From positions 1-62,228 of the forward strand of contig NZ_NMQW01000016.1 in the NCBI RefSeq assembly GCF_002234615.1: DNA of 62,228 bases, written 5' to 3'. The position numbers were made by a program, and so were the translations under genes. The notes beneath the pieces were generated by a model that worked only from the letters and a program-made list of their open reading frames with translations, made no database searches and was not told where the DNA came from. This document shows, one piece after another, positions 36,401-44,465 of this stretch; position 1 is the first letter of the stretch, and every line of letters begins with the position of its first letter. Origin of the DNA: Paenibacillus rigui (lineage in GTDB: Bacteria; Bacillota; Bacilli; Paenibacillales; NBRC-103111).

Positions 36401-36519
36401 AATCGTTTTTTTACCAATGGGAGCCATGGGACCTACCTGCATACCATGAACGTAAAAAGCAAAGCTACGAGATTCTTCGTAAAGCTTACGAAGGATACTA
36501 CAATATCGAACCGAAATAA
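33463..36519 (+). CDS. Membrane-anchored double-barrel glycosidase-like protein
   Basis: About 1018 residues if it starts at the ATC at 33463, 6 nt after GGAGGG and overlapping the glmU-like stop; the first conventional start is TTG at 33529. A signal-anchor helix is at residues 17-35. Domain 1 (about 45-310) looks like a TIM barrel (NGINLIYLHID, FHGIHADIEFY, VTLMSYRDKAEG). Domain 2 (about 350-720) resembles a GH5/GH2-type barrel (KVIRIYTILPP, GWTMGTEW, PIFVAEFGVPSSRG, with the EFG Glu nucleophile-like). The last 290 residues are beta-rich, resembling a CBM9-like binding domain (DLTVSHDEAYLYMMLRKREG). It probably trims or releases the operon's polymer. Related proteins are often misnamed glycosyltransferases. 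Confidence 0.72.
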   Translation: MYTLNSTTRRNTFNRRKVAIVALLLVAVAVLLFVYKLRTVPAYKATWIWNAERIAKEKDDIISFTKQNGINLIYLHIDQKTVKREAYSSFIKEANAAGIQVDALAGDPLWSLAENQNSIKDYVSWVHDYNQSVKEEERFHGIHADIEFYALADWNDNKDKIIKQWMTNMELFVSESRKDRKLKVSGDVPFWIHDITIPGSSESLNDWIINRLDHVTLMSYRDKAEGTNSILEIIQPIFNDARAKGKKVVVGVNLLKSSEGVGTTFQEEGLDEMKRQLSILQDKLGTNSLFAGIAIHDYESWRELAQYDIPSSLSNQPAKAMPIFEANGIKEIVKVNGEHLDLYDGTSWKSTFWPGINLGATTPGHFPGELSPSRMDYLRWFSQMQEMNIKVIRIYTILPPVFYETLNRFNQSTDKPLYILQGIWAPDEAMAGDDQLGRDAYTPEITNEFTSEIQDAVRVIHGDANLPERTGHASGEYRTDVSQYVLGWTMGTEWYPDAVQVTNLEHKTMPPYDGEYISAKENASPFESWLASMLDVLAQEEMKYGWQHPVSFTNWLTTDPLSHPNEPLKREDMVSVDPMNLRATSAWTAGYFASYHVYPYYPDFMRYEDKYQSYHDRSGKINPYAGYLHDLRAHHKGMPIFVAEFGVPSSRGITHYGANGMNQGMHTESEQGQMDADMLRSIYDEGYDGAILFAWQDEWFKYTWNTLDLELPWERRAMWRNRLTNEENFGVIAVEAGNSDKDTIKLDGNTIDWEKRQPKVKQSYANFDLTVSHDEAYLYMMLRKREGDWDLAQDNIEIGLDTLKGGSQIADRAPGMTFSNGIEFLLSMRGANNTHLFVNSAYDQHTWLYGHIKNMLPWDTRYDQDTLGLFLPWKLALNKEQYLPVSKKTAHFEEYEVGAMKQGITDPESPAFNSLADWYASGKVMEIRIPWMLLGFTDPSSHQVWSYPYAAHGLVPTTSEGVRIEPFVESNGQPSNAPSESFFYQWEPWDLPAYHERKKQSYEILRKAYEGYYNIEPK

Positions 36520-36520
36520 C

Positions 36521-36556
36521 AGTAAGCCCTTGATTCCGCAGAATCGAGGGCTTGCT
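36521..36556 (+). terminator. Hairpin ending the exopolysaccharide operon
   Basis: A 15-bp stem with two G-U pairs and a 6-nt loop, 1 nt after the last stop codon. No T run follows, so it may rather protect the 3' end. Confidence 0.6.
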
Positions 36557-36566
36557 GCTGTCAGAC

Positions 36567-36603
36567 TTCCATTTATTGCTCCGTATTGAGGCAATAAGTG
36601 GAA
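36567..36603. other. Second hairpin, 5' of the catalase gene
   Basis: TTCCATTTATTGC pairs with GCAATAAGTGGAA (one G-U pair) around an 11-nt loop. It precedes a gene-free stretch to 36788 in which I find no PerR box. A minimal frame MIALYI preceded by AAGGAG occurs at 36735-36755, too short to interpret. Confidence 0.4.
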
Positions 36604-36788
36604 GCCGCGGCGCGAGATAAGCTTCGTCTTGGATTAAGCGCTATCTGCTCGGCCCCCGTGATTTCTTTCCAGTCAGGTGATGGCTTTAAGAATGAAGCAC
36701 GTCTGGATGGAATAAACATAAAGGAGAAGCAGGCATGATAGCGCTTTATATCTGATTCCTACATCCTATCTTACGAGGTGATTCCATC

Positions 36789-38243
36789 ATGACGACGGAA
36801 AAAAACAAGCTGACGACCAGCTGGGGGGCCCCTGTCGGGGACAACCAGAACTCGATGACAGCCGGAGCGCGCGGCCCGACGCTGATTCAAGATGTGCATC
36901 TGTTAGAAAAGCTGGCGCATTTCAACCGGGAACGTGTTCCCGAGCGCGTGGTGCATGCCAAAGGGGCGGGGGCACATGGGTATTTTGAAGTGACGAACGA
37001 TGTGACGCCGTATACGAAGGCAGCTTTCCTGTCCGAGGTCGGTAAGCGAACCCCTTTATTCGTCCGCTTCTCGACGGTAGCGGGGGAGAATGGTTCGGCG
37101 GATACAGTGCGCGATCCCCGGGGATTTGCCGTGAAATTTTATACAGAAGAAGGCAACTATGACCTGGTAGGAAACAATACGCCGGTGTTCTTCATTCGGG
37201 ATGCAATCAAGTTCCCCGACTTTATACATACGCAGAAGCGTCATCCGCAGACGCACCTGAAAAACCCGAACGCGGTATGGGATTTCTGGTCCTTATCTCC
37301 CGAATCGCTTCATCAAGTGACGATCCTGATGTCGGATCGGGGCATTCCGGCGACACTCCGGCACATGCACGGATTCGGCAGTCATACGTTCAAATGGGTG
37401 AATGCGGCGGGAGACGGCGTATGGGTGAAATACCATTTCAAAACAGAGCAGGGCATTCAAAATCTGGCACCGGACGTGGCGGCACAAATCGCCGGAGATA
37501 ACCCGGACTACCATACTGAGGATTTATTCAACGCCATTCAGTCGGGCAATTATCCGTCGTGGAAGCTCTGCGTGCAGATCATGCCGTTGGAGGATGCCAA
37601 CACGTACCGGTTCGATCCGTTCGATGTGACCAAGGTATGGTCGCAAAAGGATTATCCGTTAATTGAAGTCGGCCGGATGGTGCTGGACCGCAACCCGGAA
37701 AACTATTTTGCCGAGGTGGAGCAGGCGACGTTCTCCCCCGGCACGCTGGTCCCAGGCATCGACGTCTCTCCGGATAAAATGCTGCAAGGCCGCTTGTTCG
37801 CCTACCATGACGCACACCGCTACCGTGTAGGCGCGAACCACCAGGCGCTTCCGATTAACCGTGCGCGCAGCGAGGTGAACCATTACCAGCGGGATGGACA
37901 GATGAGGTTCGATAACAACGGCGGGGGATCCGTCTACTATGAACCGAACAGCTTCGGAGGGCCGGCGGAGACGCCCGAGAACAAACCTGCGGCGTATGAG
38001 GTGTCAGGGCAAGCGGACAGCGTAGCTTATGATCGCGATGATCATTACACGCAGGCGGGCGACTTGTACCGTTTGCTAAGCGAGGAGGAGCGCAGCCGCC
38101 TCGTTCAAACGATCGTCGGTGCGATGCAGCCGGTCGAGAAGGATGAGATCAAGCTGAGACAAATCGGGCATTTCTACAAAGCCGATCCCGAATACGGACG
38201 GCGCATTGCAGAGGGGCTGGGCTTGCCGGTTCCAGAGCAATAA
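36789..38243 (+). CDS. katA: Catalase (small-subunit, haem)
   Basis: 484 residues, a clade 3 monofunctional catalase. The catalytic His is in [14 protein letters not shown], Asn in [20 protein letters not shown], and the haem-ligand Tyr in [15 protein letters not shown]. It converts hydrogen peroxide to water and oxygen in the cytoplasm. GAGGTG precedes the ATG. It stands alone between two terminator-like structures. Naming as katA is by similarity to the Bacillus vegetative catalase. Confidence 0.95.
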   Translation: MTTEKNKLTTSWGAPVGDNQNSMTAGARGPTLIQDVHLLEKLAHFNRERVPERVVHAKGAGAHGYFEVTNDVTPYTKAAFLSEVGKRTPLFVRFSTVAGENGSADTVRDPRGFAVKFYTEEGNYDLVGNNTPVFFIRDAIKFPDFIHTQKRHPQTHLKNPNAVWDFWSLSPESLHQVTILMSDRGIPATLRHMHGFGSHTFKWVNAAGDGVWVKYHFKTEQGIQNLAPDVAAQIAGDNPDYHTEDLFNAIQSGNYPSWKLCVQIMPLEDANTYRFDPFDVTKVWSQKDYPLIEVGRMVLDRNPENYFAEVEQATFSPGTLVPGIDVSPDKMLQGRLFAYHDAHRYRVGANHQALPINRARSEVNHYQRDGQMRFDNNGGGSVYYEPNSFGGPAETPENKPAAYEVSGQADSVAYDRDDHYTQAGDLYRLLSEEERSRLVQTIVGAMQPVEKDEIKLRQIGHFYKADPEYGRRIAEGLGLPVPEQ

Positions 38244-38277
38244 GAACAGCCGTTTATTTTACCATTTGCAAAAGCAA

Positions 38278-38323
38278 AAGGCAGCTACCTTGTACCAAGT
38301 AAAGGATGGCTGCCTTGTTTTTT
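38278..38323 (+). terminator. Terminator of catalase gene
   Basis: AAGGCAGC pairs with GCTGCCTT, extended by CC/GG further in, followed by G and T6; 35 nt after the stop. Confidence 0.85.
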
Positions 38324-38449
38324 AGTTAGGAAATAGGCGATTTCCGGGTGCTGACCGCAGCGTCGGCCTCATATAATAGTATGATTTGAAAGCGTTAACA
38401 AATCCGGTGATTGGTCCGTCTCGACAAACTGAACAACGAGGTGACTGCC

Positions 38450-38941
38450 ATGAGGACCCGATTATTATCCGAACAGCTCATCAAGAAGCGTTTTCCCCAT
38501 TTACGATACGTCCGAGTCCATACGAACGGTGCGAATAAAGCGACCATCTATGCCTGGAATGAAGACCTGCAATTACCGGAGCAAGAAATCCGCAGCCTGC
38601 AGCATTTTGCATCGGACTATTTGCATCCTTACGCCTGCTTCCAGGTCAAATCGTATCATATGATTCAACCGGATCAGGTGCCGCAGGTCGAACGGCTGCC
38701 GGATTCCATCCTTAAGGCCGCCATGAATAAAGGGCTGGACCCGTCGATGATCATGGATTCCATCCATCAGCTGTTTCCCTATGGCCGGATGAGCTTCAAC
38801 CAGTACGATGCGGCGACAGCAACGATCCATTTTGACTTCCACTCTATTACTTGGGTACACCCGTCAGACAAGGAACGGATATCACATTACTTGAGGGAGC
38901 TGATCCCGCTCGGCTCGAGCTGCGAAGTGACGTACTATTGA
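38450..38941 (+). CDS. Hypothetical protein, 163 aa
   Basis: Not recognised. The ATG at 38450 follows GAGGTG by 6 nt. The protein is soluble, mixed alpha/beta, with KRFPHLRYVRVHTNGANKATIYAWNEDL near the N-terminus and a C-terminal half that alternates strands and helices (ATIHFDFHSITWV). No cysteine motifs, signal or membrane helices. It shares a terminator with the convergent metallo-hydrolase gene. Confidence 0.65.
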   Translation: MRTRLLSEQLIKKRFPHLRYVRVHTNGANKATIYAWNEDLQLPEQEIRSLQHFASDYLHPYACFQVKSYHMIQPDQVPQVERLPDSILKAAMNKGLDPSMIMDSIHQLFPYGRMSFNQYDAATATIHFDFHSITWVHPSDKERISHYLRELIPLGSSCEVTYY

Positions 38942-38958
38942 TATGAGCATGAAAAAAT

Positions 38959-38994
38959 AAGGGATACCGGAACGCTCGCTCCGATATCCCTTTT
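38959..38994. terminator. Bidirectional terminator
   Basis: AAGGGATACCGGA (38959-38971) pairs with TCCGATATCCCTT (one mismatch). T4 follows on the plus strand and T6 on the minus strand, serving both convergent genes. Confidence 0.85.
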
Positions 38995-39007
38995 ATCGTG
39001 TTAGCCC

Positions 39008-39679
39008 TCACGCCGAACCGGCTGCAATCTCAGCAAGACGCTCTTGGATCCGTTCCGTGACGACTCCGCCGTGATACGTAATGACCGTCTCGATGTCCAG
39101 CTGCTGCAGCTTGCGGACGGACTCAAGCGCAGCGGGCATGTCCGGTGTGAAGTCAGGGTTCGGCGGCATCAGCACGCCTTCGTTGGAGGTCAAGGCATCC
39201 CCCGAGATGAGAGTCTTGCTCGGTTGGTGATACAGGCTAATATGATCCGGGGTATGGCCCGGAGTGAAAATCACTTGAATGCCGCCGCAGAAAGGAAGGG
39301 TGTCGCCATCCTGTAGGGTGACGTCGACTTTGGAGGGAGGAACGACAATGCCTCTTTTCATAATAGGCTTCTCACCCAAAATGTAAGGCTTGGTCAGTTC
39401 ATGGGCAAGCACTTCGACCTTGCCTTCGGCTGCTGCAGCCAGATCCGGCAGGCCACCAATGTGATCCAGATCCTGATGGGTGATGATGATCTTCGTCAGC
39501 TTGTCCCATACGCCCTCTTGCTCCAGGGAGATGCGGATCAGCTCAAGCTGGCCGGGAATCCCGGTGTCAACGAGAATGACATCCTTATCGTCCCTTAGCA
39601 CTGTCGGATGCAGGACAAAGATACGTTCTCCTGTAGGAATTTCCCAGCGTAAAGCTTTAATTTCTGCGTTTGTGCTCAT
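39008..39679 (-). CDS. Metallo-beta-lactamase-fold hydrolase
   Basis: 223 residues. The zinc motif is T-HQDLDH-IGG (68-73), so the usual second His of HxHxDH is Asp70. Other ligands are present: PGHTPDHISLYH, and LISGDALTSNEG, and the final His in VITYHGG. Such HxDxDH variants form a known subgroup, so the enzyme may still bind two metals. Substrate is unknown; lactonase or thioesterase are possible. GGAGGG lies 11 nt before the ATG. Confidence 0.85.
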   Translation of the reverse strand: MSTNAEIKALRWEIPTGERIFVLHPTVLRDDKDVILVDTGIPGQLELIRISLEQEGVWDKLTKIIITHQDLDHIGGLPDLAAAAEGKVEVLAHELTKPYILGEKPIMKRGIVVPPSKVDVTLQDGDTLPFCGGIQVIFTPGHTPDHISLYHQPSKTLISGDALTSNEGVLMPPNPDFTPDMPAALESVRKLQQLDIETVITYHGGVVTERIQERLAEIAAGSA

Positions 39680-39873
39680 GTGTTCGCGTTCCCTCCATTC
39701 TCAAATGAAAGACAAAGTTCTCTTACTTATTGTAAGTCTTGCTGAGGACAAGTTCAAATCCTGCGCCCTCAGCCGGTCATAACGGCAAGTCTCTTTTCTC
39801 TTCATCCTTCATAAGCTATACTGGGGGGATAACTATATTTTTTGTTTTTGTTGGCCTATGGAGGATTCATATT

Positions 39874-40830
39874 ATGACTTTAATCAAAATGTTGACGAAC
39901 CAGGATGAGTTTGTAGGTTTTTATTTGTTAAAAGAACTGGAGCTGAAGCAGACGAACGGCTCCCCGCCCAAAGATTATTTCGATATCGTCCTGTGCGACG
40001 CCAGTGGGCAAATGTCCGCAAAATACTGGGATGTCAGCCCGACGGACAAAGAAACCTTTTTCCCGATGGGACTGGTCAAAGTGCGGGGACTCGTTCATAC
40101 GTACCGCGAGAAGCTGCAGATCAAAATAAACCGGATTCGTAAGGCGACGCCGGAGGACGGTGTATCCTTGACCGACTTTATCCGCTCCGCTCCGATTCGC
40201 CCGGTGGATTTGATATTTACGATCAAGCAAGTAATGGACAGCATTGAGGATCAGGACATCCGCAAGATCGTCGCTTTTTGCGTAACGAAGGTGGAAGAGA
40301 AGCTGATGCATTACCCCGCTGCCAAGACGCACCATCATGCGTACTATGCCGGACTGGCCTATCATATTGTGCGGATGCTGGAGATAGGCGAATTTATTTG
40401 CAAGCAGCGGCCGTTTCTGAATGCGGATCTGATCAAAGCAGGGATCATACTTCACGATATCGCGAAGCCGGAGGAAATGATTGCCCAGCTGGGCATCGTG
40501 TCCGATTACAGCGTCAAGGGCAAGCTGCTCGGCCACATTTCGCTCGCCTCCAACTGGATTACGGAAGCGGCGCTCTCCTACGGCATGGACCTTGATTCCG
40601 ACCGGGTCATCGGACTGCAGCATTTGGTGCTATCCCATCATAACCTGGGAGAATGGGGAAGTCCGGTTCAGCCGCAGACCGCAGAGGCCGTGGCGCTGCA
40701 CCATATCGATTCACTGGATGCGAAGCTGCAAATGGTCGAGGATGCGCTCGATACAACACCGGAGACGGAGCCTTGGACGCCTCTGATCCGGGGGCTGGAG
40801 AATAAACCGATTTACCGGACGAAGCTGTAG
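39874..40830 (+). CDS. yhaM: 3'-5' exoribonuclease YhaM-like
   Basis: 318 residues from the ATG at 39874 (GGAGG 9 nt upstream). The N-terminal 90 residues form an OB-fold RNA-binding domain (MSAKYWDVSPTDKETFFPMGLVKVRGLVHTYREKLQIKI). The HD domain follows, with His ligands in KTHHHAYYAGLAYH and HDIAKP and the later LSHHNLGEWGSP. YhaM degrades RNA 3' to 5' in Bacillota. It stands alone, ended by the terminator at 40871. Confidence 0.9.
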   Translation: MTLIKMLTNQDEFVGFYLLKELELKQTNGSPPKDYFDIVLCDASGQMSAKYWDVSPTDKETFFPMGLVKVRGLVHTYREKLQIKINRIRKATPEDGVSLTDFIRSAPIRPVDLIFTIKQVMDSIEDQDIRKIVAFCVTKVEEKLMHYPAAKTHHHAYYAGLAYHIVRMLEIGEFICKQRPFLNADLIKAGIILHDIAKPEEMIAQLGIVSDYSVKGKLLGHISLASNWITEAALSYGMDLDSDRVIGLQHLVLSHHNLGEWGSPVQPQTAEAVALHHIDSLDAKLQMVEDALDTTPETEPWTPLIRGLENKPIYRTKL

Positions 40831-40870
40831 CAGGGCCGACTTGAACTTATTTATTGTTTATTTACAAAAG

Positions 40871-40910
40871 ACGCTCTCATCGCCGTGTCTGGCGGGGGAG
40901 CGTTTTTTTT
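40871..40910 (+). terminator. Terminator of yhaM
   Basis: ACGCTC and CGCC pair with GGCG and GAGCGT, followed by T8. Confidence 0.92.
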
Positions 40911-41371
40911 ATTGAACTAATGGGCAGGATTGCTTCATCGATTCTCAAATCCTCTCGTTTGTGGATATTTTTATTAACGTGGGCGGGTGCAGGGAATGGA
41001 AGTTAAGATACGTTGTTTTCTTATGGAACAAACACTGAAAATTATGCAAAAGCAGCGGGATATGTAGCGGGATGAAGCGAACCGATGCCCATGCTTTCTA
41101 TGAGCATAAATGGCTATGACAAAGATTCATACTGCTTTGATAAAATTATTAAACTTGGCTAATGAGTAACCAGTTTTCATTACGCTAGCGGGTACAAGAG
41201 TTCAATAACACAACATGACGAGGCTGCCGGTGGATCGGTCAGCGGCCTCGTTCCGCTAATGGGCAGATTTTTTTCATAGGAGTGTAGTCCACCATCAAAT
41301 ACTACTCGTATGGAAAAGAATCTAGATAAATAATATACTAGCTATAACTGTTTTTTGTTGAGGTGAATCTA
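40911..41371. other. Intergenic region without a convincing gene
   Basis: The only structure I see is a hairpin with ACGAGGC (41218-41224) pairing to GCCTCGT (41245-41251), without T run. AT-rich sequence from 41310 to 41350 contains -10-like elements that probably serve the next gene. Confidence 0.5.
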
Positions 41372-41932
41372 ATGGATGAAATCAATGAATCAAAAGAAAT
41401 TGTATTACAAATCGGTGTTGCCTTGAAAAAGTTCAGAAAAGAAAAAAGCATGAGCTTAGACGACTTATCGGAACTAACGGGCGTAAGCAAACTTACTTTG
41501 GGGAATATCGAACGTGGCGAGACAAATCCAACTTTGGGGATTATATGGAAAATTTCAAAAGGTATATCTTTACCGATATTGGCTTTGTTCAAATCAGAAG
41601 ACTCTGCTAGTTTGTATCGAGCAGGTGAAGGACTGCGGTTTTCTAATGATCAAAAAAATTGGATCATTGAACCAGTCTTTAAAAGTAACGATATTGAAAT
41701 GTGTCGGGCTTACTTACAGCCAAATAGCACGTATCAGCCTGAAGGTCACCATGTCAATACAACTGAAATTGCGACAGTCATGACTGGTTCCATTGAAATT
41801 CAAGTCAATGGAGAGGTTTTTACATTGAATCAATATGATACGATCAGTTTTCGTGCAGATTGTCCTCATTCTTATACCAATCATACGGATAGCGAAACAG
41901 TGCTCCATATATCCTTAAAGTACGATTTCTAA
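41372..41932 (+). CDS. XRE-family regulator with cupin sensor
   Basis: 186 residues from the ATG at 41372 (GAGGTG 6 nt upstream). Residues 10-70 are the helix-turn-helix (SLDDLSELTGVSKLTLGNIERGETNPTLGIIWKIS), residues 110-186 a cupin (PEGHHVNTTEIATVMTGSIEIQVNGEVFTL, DCPHSYTNHTD). Regulators of this layout usually control a neighbouring transporter or enzyme; here the CynX-type transporter follows 215 nt downstream behind a terminator. Confidence 0.9.
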   Translation: MDEINESKEIVLQIGVALKKFRKEKSMSLDDLSELTGVSKLTLGNIERGETNPTLGIIWKISKGISLPILALFKSEDSASLYRAGEGLRFSNDQKNWIIEPVFKSNDIEMCRAYLQPNSTYQPEGHHVNTTEIATVMTGSIEIQVNGEVFTLNQYDTISFRADCPHSYTNHTDSETVLHISLKYDF

Positions 41933-41954
41933 AGTCGAAAATTCCACTTATAAA

Positions 41955-41996
41955 AACAACTCTGAATTCCATGATGGGAATTTCAGAGTTGTTTTT
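41955..41996 (+). terminator. Terminator of the XRE-cupin gene
   Basis: AACAACTCTGAA pairs with TTCAGAGTTGTT (12 bp) with an inner TCC/GGG extension, followed by a T run. Confidence 0.92.
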
Positions 41997-42147
41997 TGTT
42001 TTTAGATAAATAAAAGTATATTATAAAATACTTATTGATTAAAATTATATACTATAATATACTTTATTTATTCGCGCGGATGTACCGTTTTTTTTCAATC
42101 AGCAGGAATCAAATAATACGTAAGAATTCAGGAAGGAGAAATTAAGA

Positions 42148-43380
42148 ATGCCGAACAAACAAAATAATAAAGCCGTACCATCCTCTATAGGGCTGATCAT
42201 TCTCGGCATTATTGTTATTGCAGCTAATTTACGTACTCCCTTAACATCAGTCAGTCCTTTAGTGAGTCTAATAAGGGATGACGTTAATATTTCAAATACA
42301 TTAGCAGGCCTGATCACAACGGTACCCTTGCTTACCTTTGCTTTATTATCGCCTTTAGTACCAAAATTAGGACAAAGGTATGGGGTTGAACGTATTATAA
42401 TGATTGCCTTAATCTTTCTGACTTTGGGTATTGTAATACGTTCTTTATCTGGCGTAGCTAATCTGTTTATTGGGACAGCAATTCTTGGATTCGCAATTGC
42501 CGTATGTAATGTATTATTGCCAAGTATAATCAAAAGGGATTTCCCAAATAAAATTGGCTCCATGACAGGTGTTTACTCTATTTCAATGAGTTTATGTGGA
42601 GCAATCGCATCGGGAATCAGTGTGCCTCTAGCCGTGAACGCAGGTCTAAAATGGCAGGGAGCATTGGGAGTATGGGGGATTCTTAGCTTTGTATCGATCC
42701 TCTGTTGGTTACCCCAATTAAGAAATCAAACGAAGCAAACAACCACGGCGAGTCAAGTAAAGGCCAGCAACGATGTGAATGTTTGGCAATCCCCTATTGC
42801 TTGGCAAGTAACCTTGTTTATGGGTATACAGTCCATGGTTTTCTATGTGTTGATCGCATGGTTGCCTGAAATTTTAAAGCAGCAAGGAATTGATCCAAAC
42901 CAATCAGGGTGGTACCTCTCGATCATGCAGTTAGTTATGCTTCCATTTGCCTTTATTGTCCCCGTTATTGCTGGGCGCATGTCTAGCCAACGGTTGTTAG
43001 TGGTCATTACAACCATTTTGCTTTTGACGGGAACGATTGGACTTCTTTACGGAAGCTCCAATATGATTCTGTTGTGGATCATCATGCTCGGAATTGGTGG
43101 AGGCTTCGCCTTTAGTTTATCCATGATGTTTTTCGGGTTACGTACTGAAAATGCACATCAAGCAGCGAAACTGTCTGGCATGGCGCAATCGATCGGATAT
43201 CTTTTTGCCGCAGTCGGTCCTGCTCTTATAGGATATCTGCATGATGCGACAAATAGTTGGAACCTGCCACTGTTCATTCTGCTTGGCGCTGCGGTCTTAC
43301 TCTTTTTAGTCGGTATAGGAGCAGCAAGAAACCGTTTTGTAGGTAGCCGAAATAGTTACGAGCTGCTACGGAAAGGATGA
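42148..43380 (+). CDS. CynX/NimT-family MFS transporter
   Basis: 410 residues with about 12 membrane helices. The start GLIILGIIVIAANLRTPLTSVSPL and the LVPKLGQRYGVERII loop are typical of the CynX/NimT branch of the major facilitator superfamily (cyanate, nitroimidazole or unknown export). The central cytoplasmic loop lies near residues 195-220. AGGAAGGAG precedes the ATG. Probably controlled by the upstream XRE-cupin protein. No cyanase gene is nearby, so the substrate is open. Confidence 0.9.
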   Translation: MPNKQNNKAVPSSIGLIILGIIVIAANLRTPLTSVSPLVSLIRDDVNISNTLAGLITTVPLLTFALLSPLVPKLGQRYGVERIIMIALIFLTLGIVIRSLSGVANLFIGTAILGFAIAVCNVLLPSIIKRDFPNKIGSMTGVYSISMSLCGAIASGISVPLAVNAGLKWQGALGVWGILSFVSILCWLPQLRNQTKQTTTASQVKASNDVNVWQSPIAWQVTLFMGIQSMVFYVLIAWLPEILKQQGIDPNQSGWYLSIMQLVMLPFAFIVPVIAGRMSSQRLLVVITTILLLTGTIGLLYGSSNMILLWIIMLGIGGGFAFSLSMMFFGLRTENAHQAAKLSGMAQSIGYLFAAVGPALIGYLHDATNSWNLPLFILLGAAVLLFLVGIGAARNRFVGSRNSYELLRKG

Positions 43381-43385
43381 TAAAT

Positions 43386-43550
43386 ATGTTTGACAAAATT
43401 ATGGTGACCATTGATAAAGCTGAAATAACGAACAATCTCCTCGATGCAACCATTGAAATAGCCCGAAACAAACAAACTCAAGTTACCTTGGTTAATGTCA
43501 GCCACAAGGTTTCACAGTTATCAAGTTGCCCAGTCCTCATTGTGCATTAA
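43386..43550 (+). pseudogene. Universal stress protein, internally deleted remnant
   Basis: A 54-codon frame. The first 40 codons match the UspA start (MFDKIMVTIDKAEITNNLLD..., TQVTLVNVSH), and the last 14 match the UspA end (VSQLSSCPVLIVH). About 80-90 central residues, including the ATP-binding GxxG, are missing. The frame is kept, so a small protein could be made, but it cannot be a working UspA. It starts 5 nt after the transporter stop. Confidence 0.75.
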
Positions 43551-43570
43551 CTCTTTCGGGGACTGCAGAG

Positions 43571-44380
43571 ATGATGCATTGTTATACTAAAGGGTACGTT
43601 ATGATTGGCATGTCGTATTATCCTTATTGGGATGGCGTCGATTATACGCAAAATATTGCGGCATTCAGCAGCAATTTGAATGATATGGGATCTCGCTACG
43701 GTAAAGAAGTTATGGTTTGTGAAGTAGGCGGGCTTGAGAACGATCCTACAAACACCTACAACATGCTAGTAGCGGTTCAAAATGCAGTCAAAGCCGTTCC
43801 GAACGGCAAAGGACTCGGCGTATTTTATTGGGAACCGGAGGGCAACGCCGCTGTTCTTCCTGATGCATACCAGTTAGGGGCAACGGCTGTCGTATCTTCT
43901 AACGTTTTGAAATTCACCGACGCCCTTCATGCCTTCGGCACCTTCCCGTATGCTTCAGGCACGTATGAGCTCGTGAATCGCAACAGCGGGAAAGCCTTGA
44001 ATGTCACAGGTGGAGCTTCAACGGACGGAGCCAACATCGAGCAGTGGGGTTACAACGCATGGTCTACCCAGAAATGGCAGTTCATCGATATCGGCAGCGG
44101 GTATTACGAAATCAAGAATGTCGGTACGGGCAAAGCCTTGAATGTATCCGGGGGGTCACTTACCGACGGAGCGAATATTCAGCAATGGACTTACAACGCG
44201 TGGAGCAGTCAGAAGTGGCAGTTGATTACTGCAGGCAACGGATATTATCAGCTTAAAAATGTCGGCAGCTGCAAGCTCATGGACGTGTCCGCATCTTCAA
44301 CGGCCGACAGCGCCCAGATTGTTCAATGGGCGAGCAACGGCGGCTGGAACCAGCTGTGGAGCATTATAAAAGTAAATTGA
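43571..44380 (+). pseudogene. 3' fragment of a GH53 endo-galactanase with ricin-type domain
   Basis: Homology begins at about 43601 with MIGMSYYPYWDGVDYTQNIA and runs through RYGKEVMVCEVGG and GLGVFYWEPEGNAAV. That is the last third of a GH53 arabinogalactan endo-beta-1,4-galactanase, including the nucleophile Glu region (CEVG) but lacking the N-terminal barrel half, acid/base Glu and signal peptide. A beta-trefoil ricin domain follows: three repeats ending in QKWQF, QKWQL and NQLWSI. It cannot be secreted or active as it stands. It lies right after the UspA remnant, so a deletion probably fused two broken loci. Confidence 0.85.
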
Positions 44381-44465
44381 TCCCGGTTCCTTGGATCAAT
44401 CCCGTCATTATGGCCTATTCCTTCTAGCGGAATAGGCCTTTTTTCTTGATGCTGCGGCTGCAGGC

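Noticed and set aside
36557-36788. PerR operator before catalase
   Set aside because: I found no TTATAAT-N-ATTATAA-like sequence; only an unrelated hairpin.
39735-39775. tRNA 3'-half-like sequence with AAGTTCAAATCCTGC and GCTGAGG/CCTCAGC
   Set aside because: The T stem does not pair (ACAAG against CCTGC), and no D or anticodon arm is nearby. It may be a tRNA relic but cannot be supported.
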